Origin: Amycolatopsis oliviviridis
GTDB taxonomy: Bacteria > Actinomycetota > Actinomycetes > Mycobacteriales > Pseudonocardiaceae
Reading direction: 5' to 3'
DNA: 64,000 nt
NCBI RefSeq assembly: GCF_014654365.1
Contig: NZ_BNAY01000005.1
Span: 310,001 to 374,000 of the forward strand
The translations under genes were made by a program, and so were the position numbers. The number at the start of each line of letters is the position of its first letter. The first letter of the stretch is position 1. Below, piece after piece: positions 51,427 to 59,317 of the stretch. The notes under the pieces were generated by a model, which was given only the letters and a program-made list of their open reading frames with translations, was not told where the DNA came from and ran no database searches.

Positions 51427-52701
51427 CTAGCGGGCGGCACCGACAAGTTCGGGGGCTTCGGCGACGGTTCCGGACGGCTGGGGGCGGAAGGTGCCGCGCA
51501 GCAGCCACACCACCGCGGCGAGCGCGAACCCGACGCCGCCGGCGGCGAGGAACGCCGCTTCGTGCCCCGCGTGCTCGACGAGGTACCCGCTGATCGACTG
51601 CCCGAACGCGAGGCCCAGGGTCACCGCGGTGAGCACCCAGCCGAACGCCTCCGCCGCCGTGCCCTTCGGCGCGGCGATCTCGATGGCCGCCGAATGCGTC
51701 GTCGACTGCGGGGTGATGAGCGCACCCGCGGCGAGCATGGCGAGCGCGAGGCCCCAGAGCGAACCCGGCAGCGCGAGCAGCGCCACCAGCGCGCCGAACC
51801 CGGCCAGCAGGACCGGCAGCCGCAGGCCCATCTGACGCGGCCACGGCCGCAGGCTGTACGCGACACCGAACGCGACCGAGCTGACCGACCAGGCCGAGAG
51901 CAGCAGCCCGCCGATCGAGGTGTTCCCCGCCTCGGTGGCGGCCGCCGGGACGGCGACCTCGACGAAGCCGATCACGGCGCCGAAGCCCAGCGCGGCGAGC
52001 GCGAGCGTGCGCATCCCGGGGCTGGCCAGCGCGCCGAGCAGCTTCCCGCCCGACGACGGCGCCGGTCCCCAGGCCCGCACCGTCGGGCTCAGCGCGAACA
52101 GCACCGCGCCCGCGATCATCGTCAGCGACCCGGTCACGATGCCGGTGCCCGCCCACGGCGCGGCGATCAGCAACCCGGCGAAACCGGGACCGAGGATGAA
52201 GAAGACCTCCATGCTGATCGCCTCGTAGGAGAACGCGGCGTTCCGCGTCGGACCGGCGGGCAGCAGGCGGGTCCACAGCGCCCGCGAGGCCGAACCGACC
52301 ATCGGCTCGGTGATCCCGGTGCCGAAGGCGAGCGGGACCAGCACCAGCGTCGGCGCGTGCGCCTCGATCGCGAACACCAGCGCGGTCATCGCCAGCGCGA
52401 AGAACGTCGTGGTGACCAGCAGCGGCCTCGTCGGGCCGAAGCGGTCGATGAGCCGCCCCTGCACGACCGCTCCGACGGAGACACCCACCAACGACCCGGC
52501 CGACACCAGTCCGGCCGAAGCGAAGGAGCCTGTCTCACGCTGGACGTAGAGCAGCGCGGAGATGCCGATCATCGCGATCGGCAGGCGGGCGAGCAGCGAC
52601 GCGATCACCGCCCCGCGGGATCCGGGCGCGGTCAGCGCGGCCCGGTAGTCGGCGAGGGAGGTGCGGTGGCTCTCGGCGGAAGCGGACACAGACTGGGACA
52701 C
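51427..52701 (-). CDS. MFS transporter, paralogue of the 25.5 kb gene
   Basis: 424 aa from GTG 52701 (GTG at 52719 is an alternative). Twelve hydrophobic segments; LLYVQRETGSFASAGLVSAG and VVQGRLIDRFGPTRPLLV resemble the MFS protein at 25554. Its start overlaps palindromic promoter sites containing GTACC, so autoregulation by an unlinked regulator is likely. Directly downstream of it (same strand) lies the clamp paralogue, 9 nt away. Confidence 0.9.
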   Translation of the reverse strand: MSQSVSASAESHRTSLADYRAALTAPGSRGAVIASLLARLPIAMIGISALLYVQRETGSFASAGLVSAGSLVGVSVGAVVQGRLIDRFGPTRPLLVTTTFFALAMTALVFAIEAHAPTLVLVPLAFGTGITEPMVGSASRALWTRLLPAGPTRNAAFSYEAISMEVFFILGPGFAGLLIAAPWAGTGIVTGSLTMIAGAVLFALSPTVRAWGPAPSSGGKLLGALASPGMRTLALAALGFGAVIGFVEVAVPAAATEAGNTSIGGLLLSAWSVSSVAFGVAYSLRPWPRQMGLRLPVLLAGFGALVALLALPGSLWGLALAMLAAGALITPQSTTHSAAIEIAAPKGTAAEAFGWVLTAVTLGLAFGQSISGYLVEHAGHEAAFLAAGGVGFALAAVVWLLRGTFRPQPSGTVAEAPELVGAAR

Positions 52702-52737
52702 GCGTACCAGTATGAACACTTTGGTACGCGAGTACCA
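52701..52737. promoter_or_regulatory. Overlapping operator-like palindromes at the MFS start
   Basis: CGCGTACCA (52701-52709) and TGGTACGCG (52722-52730) form one inverted repeat; TGGTACGCGAGTACCA (52722-52737) is a second, perfect 6-4-6 palindrome sharing the middle element. The CGCGTACCAA decamer also precedes the MFS gene at 26753. Confidence 0.6.
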
Positions 52738-52819
52738 GATCTGTGGCGGTAAGGTTTGTCACCCCCGCTTTCGGGGTACTACGGACGTTGAAGTGGCCAA
52801 GTTCGTCACGATCGGGTAA

Positions 52820-53074
52820 CAGTCGGCCTATTTTGGGTCATTCGGGGCAACAAATCGACGCAGATGGCGTCCTTGAGAGTGAAAGAACTTGTATCCGCGG
52901 CCGACGGCCGTGGATGGTTGTACGACATAACACAAAGTCTCCAGCTCCCTCCGGCGTACGGGTCGGGGCCTTGTTCCGGAGGGCGGGGAGCGCGGATCGT
53001 CGGGGGATGGTCCGCGCACAGCGAAGAGCCGGTGCGCCACGTCGGGGGTGGCGCCCGGCTCTTCGTTGTTTTTG
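52820..53074 (+). ncRNA. Candidate structured ncRNA with strong intrinsic terminator
   Basis: No credible CDS lies on the plus strand here, yet a very strong terminator with a T-run ends a plus-strand transcript at 53074. Upstream are stable hairpins CCGCGGCC-GAC-GGCCGTGG (about 52899), CCCTCCGG...CCGGAGGG (about 52955-52987) and GCGGATC...GATGGTCCGC (about 52992). The 5' end is my guess; TATTTT near 52830 could be a -10. 6S-like RNAs occur in this gene neighbourhood in other actinobacteria (recalled, unverified). Confidence 0.45.
53021..53074 (+). terminator. Orphan intrinsic terminator
   Basis: CGAAGAGCCGG (53022-53032) and CCGGCTCTTCG (53055-53065), extended inward by GCGCCAC/GTGGCGC across one bulged T, give an 18-bp stem and a 7-nt loop. 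TTGTTTTT follows on the plus strand only. No plus-strand gene upstream explains it. Confidence 0.85.
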
Positions 53075-53080
53075 CCGCGC

Positions 53081-53170
53081 GCTGACGGAAAAATTTCGCG
53101 GGGCGCGGCTACGCGTGATGCTTCCGTCAGCGTGAAGGGCGCCCCGCAAAATGTTTCCGTGGGCCTTCGG
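53081..53170. repeat. Interleaved inverted repeats (two alternative stems) and family-F copy
   Basis: GCTGACGGAA (53081) pairs with TTCCGTCAGC (about 53123); GGAAAAATTTCGCGGGGCGC (53087) pairs imperfectly with GCGCCCCGCAAAATGTTTCC (about 53139). The arms are interleaved A-B-A'-B', so they exclude each other or form a pseudoknot. A family-F copy (GGGCCTTCGGCCCGAAAAGA) follows at about 53162, and GTCTTCCCG/CGGGAAGAC at about 53195-53232. Confidence 0.6.
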
Positions 53171-53302
53171 CCCGAAAAGAGGCGCGCGGGGTGAAGTCTT
53201 CCCGTCGCGCTGGCGCGCTTCCGGGAAGACAGTCCGCCGGTCACCTTCTAGGGCGGGGAGCGTTCGGTCACCGGCCACGCGGGTTTGGGTGCCGGGGTGG
53301 GG

Positions 53303-53371
53303 GCGTTTCGTCCTCTGGATGCGGTACTTGAACGCACAACTGCCGCAAGTAGTCGACTACTTGCGGCAGTT
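53303..53371. repeat. Family-B half element plus 34-nt perfect palindrome
   Basis: CGTTTCGTCCTCTGGATGCG (from 53304) is the left arm of family B; its right arm (AGAGGACGAA) is missing. Instead a perfect palindrome AACTGCCGCAAGTAG-TCGA-... spans 53338-53371. It ends 13 nt before the crp stop and may terminate crp. Confidence 0.78.
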
Positions 53372-53383
53372 GCGGGGAAAGAT

Positions 53384-54058
53384 CTAGCGGGCGCGGCGCG
53401 CCAGGCGCTCCGGGTCCAGGATCAGGACGCTCTTGCCTTCGAGCCGCAGCCAGCCACGGTGCGCGAAGTCGGCGAGAGCCTTGTTGACGGTCTCGCGCGA
53501 AGCGCCGACGTACTGGGCGATCTCTTCCTGCGTCAGGTCGTGCGTGACCCGCAGCAGACCGGCTTCCTGGCTGCCGAAACGCTGCGCGAGCTGCAGCAGC
53601 GCACGTGCCACCCGGCCGGGGACGTCGGTGAAGATCAGCTCGGCGACCATGTTGTTCGTCCGGCGCAGCCTACGGGCGACCACGCGCAGTAACTGCTCCG
53701 CGATCTCCGGGCGGGTGGAGATCCACTGCCGCAGCGCCGGGCGGTCCATCGTCACCGCGCGGACCTCGGTCACGGTCGTCGCGCTGGACGTCCGCGGGCC
53801 GGGGTCGAAAATGGACAGTTCGCCGAACATGTCGGACGGTCCGAAGATGCCGAGCAGGTTCTCGCGGCCGTCGGGTGACTTGCGGCCGATCTTCACCTTG
53901 CCGGACTGGATGATGTAAAGCTTGTCGCCGGGTTCACCCTCGTTGAAGATGACATGCCCGCGAGGGAACTCCACGGATTCCAAGGTCTGTGCCAGCGCCT
54001 CGGCGGCTGCCGGCTCAACACCCTGGAAAATGCCCGCTCGGGCCAGGGTTTCGTCCAC
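53384..54058 (-). CDS. crp: Crp/Fnr-family regulator (Crp, Rv3676 type)
   Basis: 224 aa. cAMP-binding beta-roll (residues 10-125: GDKLYIIQSGKVKIGRKS; FGELSIFDPGPRTSSATTVTEVRA, holding the phosphate-binding segment) and a C-terminal winged HTH (LTQEEIAQYVGASRETVNKALADF). It regulates carbon and respiratory genes by cAMP-dependent binding near promoters. GTG start. Next to nth, as in M. tuberculosis and Streptomyces (recalled). Confidence 0.94.
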   Translation of the reverse strand: MDETLARAGIFQGVEPAAAEALAQTLESVEFPRGHVIFNEGEPGDKLYIIQSGKVKIGRKSPDGRENLLGIFGPSDMFGELSIFDPGPRTSSATTVTEVRAVTMDRPALRQWISTRPEIAEQLLRVVARRLRRTNNMVAELIFTDVPGRVARALLQLAQRFGSQEAGLLRVTHDLTQEEIAQYVGASRETVNKALADFAHRGWLRLEGKSVLILDPERLARRAR

Positions 54059-54217
54059 CTCGGGTGCCTCCTCATCGAGATACGACGTCGATCCTCATCG
54101 GCCGAGGACCGTGTCGTCGATCACTTTTCGCGTCAGTCTAGGTCGTGCGCGCGAGTTCGCTCGTCGGCACGCCGCAGGCGCGCGCGGGCCGTGAACGATC
54201 TCGCTCGAACGTGGAGC

Positions 54218-54469
54218 CTAACTCCGCACGCGTCGCGCGCGAAGCCTGGCCGCCTTCCCGCCCAGCCTGCGCAGCCGGAACAGCTCGAGCGCGCGCCCGA
54301 TACCGTGCCCGTAAAGGGCCCTGACCTCGTTGGGCTGCGCCTGCTCGAGGAACTCCTCGACTTCGTTCTCCTGCACCGCGACGTGCTTGAGCCTGGTCTC
54401 CACGCGTTCCATGAACAGCGCGAAGAACATGATCACCAAGGGGACGAGGATGACGAACCAGACTGTCAT
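54218..54469 (-). CDS. Small membrane protein (Rv3675-like)
   Basis: 83 aa. One N-terminal membrane helix (VWFVILVPLVIMFFALFM) and a basic C-terminus (RLRRLGGKAARLRARRVRS) with a conserved-looking middle (ENEVEEFLEQAQP). It is upstream of crp and divergent from nth, as the small Rv3675 gene is (recalled). Function unknown. Confidence 0.8.
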   Translation of the reverse strand: MTVWFVILVPLVIMFFALFMERVETRLKHVAVQENEVEEFLEQAQPNEVRALYGHGIGRALELFRLRRLGGKAARLRARRVRS

Positions 54470-54625
54470 GAGCCCTGCCCTGGGAATTCCGAAAGTTTGT
54501 GCATTACTCCAGATCCTCGCTCATGGCGTCCTCGATCGAAGCGCCGAGGTGGTGCTCTGGCGTGTCGGCCGTCGACCGGCGGGTGCTCCCACTGGCTCGT
54601 CCGATGGCGCCCGTAGGCTATCGGG

Positions 54626-55390
54626 GTGCCTCCTGCCCTCACCAATGCCCCCCGTGCGGGGGGTACGGGTGAAAGCCGGCTCGCATTGGTGAGACGCGCC
54701 AGGCGGATGAAGCGTTGCCTCGACGACGAGTTCCCGGACGCGCACTGTGAGCTTGACTTCACCACCCCGCTCGAATTGCTGGTCGCGGTCGTGCTTTCGG
54801 CACAGACCACCGACGTCCGCGTGAATCAGGTCACGCCCGCGCTTTTCGCGCGCTATCGGACCGCCGCCGACTACGCCGGCGCGGACCGCGCCGAACTCGA
54901 GGAGTACCTCCGGCCGACGGGATTCTTCCGCGCCAAGGCGAACTCCGTCCTCGGGCTGGGCGCGGCGCTGGTGGAGCGCTACGACGGCGAAGTGCCCGGC
55001 AAGCTGAAGGACCTCGTCACGCTGCCCGGTGTCGGCCGCAAGACCGCCAACGTCGTGCTCGGCGACGCCTTCGGGGTCCCCGGGATCACCGTCGACACCC
55101 ATTTCGGCCGCCTGGTCCGCCGCTGGGGCTGGACCGAGGAGGAGGACCCGGTCAAGGTCGAGCACGCCGTCGGCGAGCTGATCCCGCGCAAGGAGTGGAC
55201 GCTCCTGTCGCACCGGACGATCTTCCACGGCCGTCGCGTCTGCCACGCCCGCAAACCCGCCTGTGGCGCCTGTCCGCTGGCCAAGATGTGCCCCTCGTAC
55301 GGAACGGGCCCGACAGGGTTCGAAGAGGCCGCGAAGCTGGTCAAGGGCGAGGAGCGCGACCACATCCTCGAGCTGGCGGCGGGCCGGTGA
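54626..55390 (+). CDS. nth: Endonuclease III
   Basis: 254 aa DNA glycosylase/AP lyase for oxidised pyrimidines. HhH motif LPGVGRKTANVVLG contains the catalytic Lys, ITVDTHFGRL the catalytic Asp, and CHARKPACGACPLAKMC the [4Fe-4S] cysteines. GTG start; the ESRLALVRRARRM segment aligns to the mycobacterial N-terminus, supporting a start upstream of it. An inverted repeat CTCACCAATG/CATTGGTGAG lies within its first codons (54636-54691). GTGA overlap with the next gene. Confidence 0.95.
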   Translation: MPPALTNAPRAGGTGESRLALVRRARRMKRCLDDEFPDAHCELDFTTPLELLVAVVLSAQTTDVRVNQVTPALFARYRTAADYAGADRAELEEYLRPTGFFRAKANSVLGLGAALVERYDGEVPGKLKDLVTLPGVGRKTANVVLGDAFGVPGITVDTHFGRLVRRWGWTEEEDPVKVEHAVGELIPRKEWTLLSHRTIFHGRRVCHARKPACGACPLAKMCPSYGTGPTGFEEAAKLVKGEERDHILELAAGR

Positions 55391-55983
55391 CGAGGGTCAC
55401 CAAGTTCGCCCTCGCCGCCGCCGTGCTGGTGGTGGCCCTGATCGTCGCTTTGCTCACCACGCGTGACGGCCAGGCGCCGGTCAAGACGTCGGGGGATCTC
55501 ACGGCCGCCCGCGCGAAGGCCGCGCTCGCGCCTTGCCCGCCGCCCGGGCCGGGCGAGGTGGCGAAGCTGCGCGGGGTCGACGTCGAATGCCTCGGCGACG
55601 GCTCCCGGGTCGACCTCGCCAAGGTGCTTTCGGGCGGTCCCGTGCTGGTCAACCTGTGGGCGTCGTGGTGCGGGCCGTGCCGCGCCGAACTGCCGCTGCT
55701 CCAGGAGTACGCGGCGCTGCCGGGCGCCGCGCGGGTGCTCCTCGTCCAAGTCGCGAGCTCCGGGGCCGACGGATTGGCGCTGCTGTCCGAACTGGGGGTC
55801 CGGCTGCCGTCCGTGTTCGACGGTGACGGGCAGTCAGGGCCGGCGCGGACGGCACTAAAGGTCCCTTCCTCTCTTCCGGCGACGTACCTGGTCACGGCGG
55901 CGGGCGACGTCCGGCTCATCGAGAACCCACGCGTCTTCCTGAACACTGACCAGGTGCGCGCAGCTGTGGAAGGGACCCCATGA
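55387..55983 (+). CDS. TlpA/ResA-like membrane-anchored thioredoxin
   Basis: 198 aa. An N-terminal anchor (FALAAAVLVVALIVALL) exports a thioredoxin domain with the WASWCGPCRAEL active site, so it reduces disulfides outside the membrane. An additional Cys pair (ALAPCPPPG...DVECLG) precedes the domain. GTGA overlap with nth and ATGA overlap with the Nudix gene: three coupled genes. Confidence 0.93.
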   Translation: MTRVTKFALAAAVLVVALIVALLTTRDGQAPVKTSGDLTAARAKAALAPCPPPGPGEVAKLRGVDVECLGDGSRVDLAKVLSGGPVLVNLWASWCGPCRAELPLLQEYAALPGAARVLLVQVASSGADGLALLSELGVRLPSVFDGDGQSGPARTALKVPSSLPATYLVTAAGDVRLIENPRVFLNTDQVRAAVEGTP

Positions 55984-56687
55984 CCGGCCCTCTCGTGGAT
56001 CCGGAGGACGTGCCCGCCTGGCTGCGATCGCTGGTCAAGATCAGCGGCGACGTCGGCGCGGACACCTTCAGCCGGTTCAGCGTGCCGCCGGACGCCAGCT
56101 ACCGGCCCGCGTCCGTCCTGATGCTCTTCGGCGAGGGCCCGCAGGGGCCGGACGTCCTTCTCCAGCGCCGCGCCGACACCCTCGGCTCGCACGCCGGCCA
56201 GGTCGCGTTCCCCGGCGGGGGCGCCGAGCCCGGCGACGACGGGCCGGTCGGGACGGCGTTGCGCGAGGCGGAGGAGGAGACCGGTGTCGTGCCCTCGGGC
56301 GTGCAGCCGGTGGCGGTCTTCCCCGAGCTGTTCGTGCCGGTGTCCGGATTCGCCGTGACGCCGGTGCTCGCCTACTGGCGGACGCCGTCGCCGGTGCACG
56401 CCGTCGACCCCGGCGAGACGGCCGCGGTGGCCAGGGTGCCGGTCGCCGAACTCGCCGACCCGGCCAACCGGTTCCAGGTCGTGCGCAAGGGTTTCGGCTG
56501 GAAGGGCCCCGCGTTCGACGTGAGCGGGATGTTCGTCTGGGGCTTCACGGGCGGCCTGCTGGCGATGACGCTGTCGCTCGGCGGCTGGGAACGGGACTGG
56601 GACCACGGCGATGTCCGGGAGCTTGACGTAGCGTTGGCCGAACATCAGGCGCGGGTCGACGGGCGGCAAGTGCCGGAGAAGGAGTAG
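55980..56687 (+). CDS. Nudix hydrolase, CoA pyrophosphatase type (Rv3672c)
   Basis: 235 aa. The Nudix box GGGAEPGDDGPVGTALREAEEETGV is intact (G-x5-E-x7-R-E-x-x-E-E-x-G), and the upstream LQRRADTLGSHAGQVAFPGG segment is the NuCoA signature for cleavage of CoA to 4'-phosphopantetheine. Coupled to the thioredoxin gene; 6 nt before the protease gene. Confidence 0.93.
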   Translation: MTGPLVDPEDVPAWLRSLVKISGDVGADTFSRFSVPPDASYRPASVLMLFGEGPQGPDVLLQRRADTLGSHAGQVAFPGGGAEPGDDGPVGTALREAEEETGVVPSGVQPVAVFPELFVPVSGFAVTPVLAYWRTPSPVHAVDPGETAAVARVPVAELADPANRFQVVRKGFGWKGPAFDVSGMFVWGFTGGLLAMTLSLGGWERDWDHGDVRELDVALAEHQARVDGRQVPEKE

Positions 56688-56693
56688 GCGCCG

Positions 56694-57878
56694 GTGAACT
56701 GGGTCGACGTACTGGTGATCCTGCTCGCGCTGCTGGCGGGCGTGTCCGGCGCGTTCCAGGGGGTGATCATCGCCCTGCCGTCACTGGTCGGGGTGGTGCT
56801 GGGCGCGCTCGCGGGGATCAAGATCGCGCCGCTGGTCGTCGAGCTCTTCGAGCATCCGGCGGCGAAGGTCGCCTTCGCGGTGGCGACCGTGGTGTTCCTG
56901 GTGGCGCTCGGCGAGACCCTCGGCGTGTGGGCCGGGCGGAAACTGCGCCAGAAGATCAACCCGGACAAGCTTTCCGGTGTCGACAAGACGCTCGGCGCGG
57001 TGGTGCAGGCGGCTGTCGTGTTCGTGGTCGCGTGGCTGATCGCGACGCCGCTCACGGCCGTCTCGGGGGTTCCGGGGCTGGCGAAGTCGATCAACAGCTC
57101 GGTGGTGCTCGGCGGCGTCAACGACGTCATGCCGGAAGCGGCGCAGGGCTTCCCCAGCGAACTGCGCAAACTGCTGGACAAGTCGGGCTTCCCGTCCATT
57201 GTGGACCCGTTCCAGAAGCCAAACGTGCAGGACACGAGCCCGCCGGACACCGCGCTGCAGGCGAGCGCGATCGTCAAACAGGTGCACGGCAGCGTCGTGA
57301 AGATCCGCGGCAACGCGACTTCGTGCTCGCGGGCGCTGGAGGGCAGCGGATTCGTCATCGCGCCGCAGCGCGTGATGACGAACGCGCACGTCGTCGCGGG
57401 GACCGACGAGGTCGCCATCGAGTCGACCTCGGGCAAGTTCCCGGCCCGGGTCGTCTACTTCGACCCCGAGGCCGACGTCGCCGTGCTCGCGGTGCCGCGG
57501 CTGCAGGCGCCGGTGCTCCCGTTCACGCCGCGGGTCGCGCGGGCGGGCGACAACGCGATCGTGCTCGGCTACCCGCTCGACGGCCCGTACACCGCGTCGC
57601 CCGCCAGAGTGCGCGGCCGGATCAACCTGCGCGGACCGGACATCTACGAGTCCAACACCGTGCAGCGCGACGTGTTCACCGTGCGCGGGCAGGTCCGCAG
57701 CGGCAACTCGGGCGGGCCGATGATCAACCCCGACGGCGAGGTCATCGGGGTCGTCTTCGGCGCGGCCGTCGAGGATCCGGAGACCGGCTTCACGCTGACC
57801 TCCGAACAGGTGCGGCCGGTGGTGGACACGGCTCCGTCGCTGAGCGCGAACACTTCGACCGGTCCCTGCGCGAACTGA
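56694..57878 (+). CDS. marP: Periplasmic membrane serine protease MarP-like
   Basis: 394 aa. Four membrane helices with colicin-V-production similarity (residues 1-125), then a chymotrypsin-fold protease: His in VMTNAHVVAGTD, Asp in FDPEADVAVLAV and Ser in RSGNSGGPMINPDG. In M. tuberculosis MarP (Rv3671c) protects against acid and oxidative stress and cleaves a wall hydrolase. Here it follows nth-thioredoxin-Nudix, the same order as Rv3674c-Rv3671c (recalled). GTG start. Confidence 0.95.
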   Translation: MNWVDVLVILLALLAGVSGAFQGVIIALPSLVGVVLGALAGIKIAPLVVELFEHPAAKVAFAVATVVFLVALGETLGVWAGRKLRQKINPDKLSGVDKTLGAVVQAAVVFVVAWLIATPLTAVSGVPGLAKSINSSVVLGGVNDVMPEAAQGFPSELRKLLDKSGFPSIVDPFQKPNVQDTSPPDTALQASAIVKQVHGSVVKIRGNATSCSRALEGSGFVIAPQRVMTNAHVVAGTDEVAIESTSGKFPARVVYFDPEADVAVLAVPRLQAPVLPFTPRVARAGDNAIVLGYPLDGPYTASPARVRGRINLRGPDIYESNTVQRDVFTVRGQVRSGNSGGPMINPDGEVIGVVFGAAVEDPETGFTLTSEQVRPVVDTAPSLSANTSTGPCAN

Positions 57879-57894
57879 GCTCCGCTGGCCCGCG

Positions 57895-57953
57895 CGTGCA
57901 ATGAAGGGGCCTTTCATAGCAAAATTTGCTATGAAAGGCCCCTTCATTGCACG
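57895..57953. repeat. Intergenic palindrome, family C, copy 3
   Basis: Arms of 29 nt, perfectly complementary around a central A at 57924. Same inner order as copy 1 (GAAGGGGCCTTTCAT). It separates convergent marP and the DUF1992 gene. Confidence 0.9.
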
Positions 57954-57966
57954 TGAGGAGTGTGGG

Positions 57967-58383
57967 TCAGGAGTCTGACGGGAGGCTTTCGCGCCACGAA
58001 GCCACGGTCTCCTCCACGTCCAGCGGCCGCGCCCGCAGCACCGGTCCGCCCGCCGGCCGCCGGTGCTCGGCGCGGATCCGTTCGTTCAGGTCCTCGACAA
58101 TCTCCCGCACCCGCGCTTCCCGGCGCACGCGGGCCAGCGTGTCCGGCAGGTCTTCGAGTTCCTTCGCGATCGCCAGCGAAGGCGGCAGCAGCGCCGAAAC
58201 GTCGTGCCCCTCCGCGCGGACCTTGTTCACCACCCAGGCCAGGGCCGTGTCCTTGCCGTCGGTCTTCGGCAGCGGCTTCCCCGCGCCGGGAAGGTCGTCG
58301 AACTCGCCCTTCGCCTGCGCGGCGCTGACCTGCCGGTCCACCCAGGACTCGAACGACACGCCCGTCGGTTTGCGCTCGGTCAT
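57967..58383 (-). CDS. DUF1992 / DnaJ-C28-like protein
   Basis: 138 aa. SWVDRQVSAAQAKGEFDDLPGAGKPL is the DUF1992 signature found in DnaJ homologue subfamily C member 28. Function unknown; no J-domain is present. ATG overlaps the stop of the upstream hydrolase gene (ATGA), so the two are coupled. Confidence 0.88.
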   Translation of the reverse strand: MTERKPTGVSFESWVDRQVSAAQAKGEFDDLPGAGKPLPKTDGKDTALAWVVNKVRAEGHDVSALLPPSLAIAKELEDLPDTLARVRREARVREIVEDLNERIRAEHRRPAGGPVLRARPLDVEETVASWRESLPSDS

Positions 58384-59303
58384 GCCTCCAGGGTACGGAG
58401 AAACTCCAGCAGGGCGGCCGACGTGCGGTCCGGGGCCTCCAGATGCGGGAAGTGCCCGATGCCGGGCCAGCGCTCGAGCCGGGCGTCCGGGGCCCAGCGC
58501 CGCGACGCCGCCGCGGTCTCGGGCAGGACGCACCGGTCCTCTTCGCCGTGCAGTTGCAGCACTCGCGGAGCGAAGCGGCCTCGCAGCGCGTCGCTGAATC
58601 GGCGGCCTTCGCCGCGGAACTGCGCGCGGAACGCCCAGCGGTAGTACTCCAGCGCGCTGTGCGGCACTCCCGGCACGAGCATCGCCTGCCGGAACGCCCG
58701 GACGGCTTCGGTGAAGTCCGGAGTGTCCGTCCATTGTGGACCGGACCAGTCGCGGAACAGCTCCTCGACGGCGAGCGCGTCGTTCTTGACCAGCCATTTC
58801 TCCGGTGCCATCGGCACCTGGAAGCGGAACAGATGTCCCGACGCCCGGAGCTGTCCCGGCCGTTTGACGGCCCGGCGCAACGCCAGCGGATGCGCTCCTC
58901 CCAGCACGGTCACCGAGGAGACCAGCCGGGGGTGCAGCGCGCCGACCGTCCACGCGAGCATGCCGCCCCAGGCATGCCCGACGAGATGGGCCTTGCGCGC
59001 GCCGAGTGACTTGATCAGCCCGCCGACATCGCCCGCGAGCGTCCAGGCGTCGTAGCCGCGCGGGGGTTTGTCCGAGTCCCCGTAGCCGCGCAGATCCACC
59101 GCCACCGCGCGGAAACCGGCGTCGGCGAGCGCGGTCAGTTGGTGATGCCAGGTCCACCAGAACTCGGCGAACCCGTGCAGCAGCACGACCAGCGGTCCGT
59201 CGCCGAGTTCGGCGACGTGCAACCGGATGCCGTTCGCCGAGACGTCACGATGGGTCCACGGACCGTCGATCCGGACGATCGACGGATCCGGAGTCGCCCG
59301 CAC
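58380..59303 (-). CDS. Alpha/beta hydrolase, EphE-like, with Ala at the nucleophile position
   Basis: 307 aa. LVVLLHGFAEFWWTWHHQL (H-G-x-x) and the WTLAGDVGGLIKSLG segment match epoxide hydrolase/haloalkane dehalogenase-type proteins such as Rv3670 EphE. The nucleophile elbow reads VGHAWGGMLAW; canonical enzymes have Asp or Ser where Ala lies. The acid and His (GEEDRCV; GIGHFPH) remain. It may be inactive or use a different residue. Start codon not ideal, ORF supported by the domain. Confidence 0.9.
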   Translation of the reverse strand: MRATPDPSIVRIDGPWTHRDVSANGIRLHVAELGDGPLVVLLHGFAEFWWTWHHQLTALADAGFRAVAVDLRGYGDSDKPPRGYDAWTLAGDVGGLIKSLGARKAHLVGHAWGGMLAWTVGALHPRLVSSVTVLGGAHPLALRRAVKRPGQLRASGHLFRFQVPMAPEKWLVKNDALAVEELFRDWSGPQWTDTPDFTEAVRAFRQAMLVPGVPHSALEYYRWAFRAQFRGEGRRFSDALRGRFAPRVLQLHGEEDRCVLPETAAASRRWAPDARLERWPGIGHFPHLEAPDRTSAALLEFLRTLEA

Positions 59304-59317
59304 CTACTCGAAAACCG

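Noticed and set aside
50293..52752. 819-codon frame opposite the clamp and MFS genes
   Set aside because: Shadow of the real minus-strand genes; rich in Arg, Gln and Gly with no conserved motif, and starts inside a palindrome.
52864..53085. Small plus-strand protein in the orphan-terminator region
   Set aside because: 73 codons without family resemblance, weak RBS, and the stop falls after the terminator T-run; a structured RNA explains the region better.
54636..54691. Inverted repeat CTCACCAATG/CATTGGTGAG as an operator or terminator before nth
   Set aside because: It lies within the likely N-terminal codons of nth rather than before them; I mention it only as an oddity of the start region.
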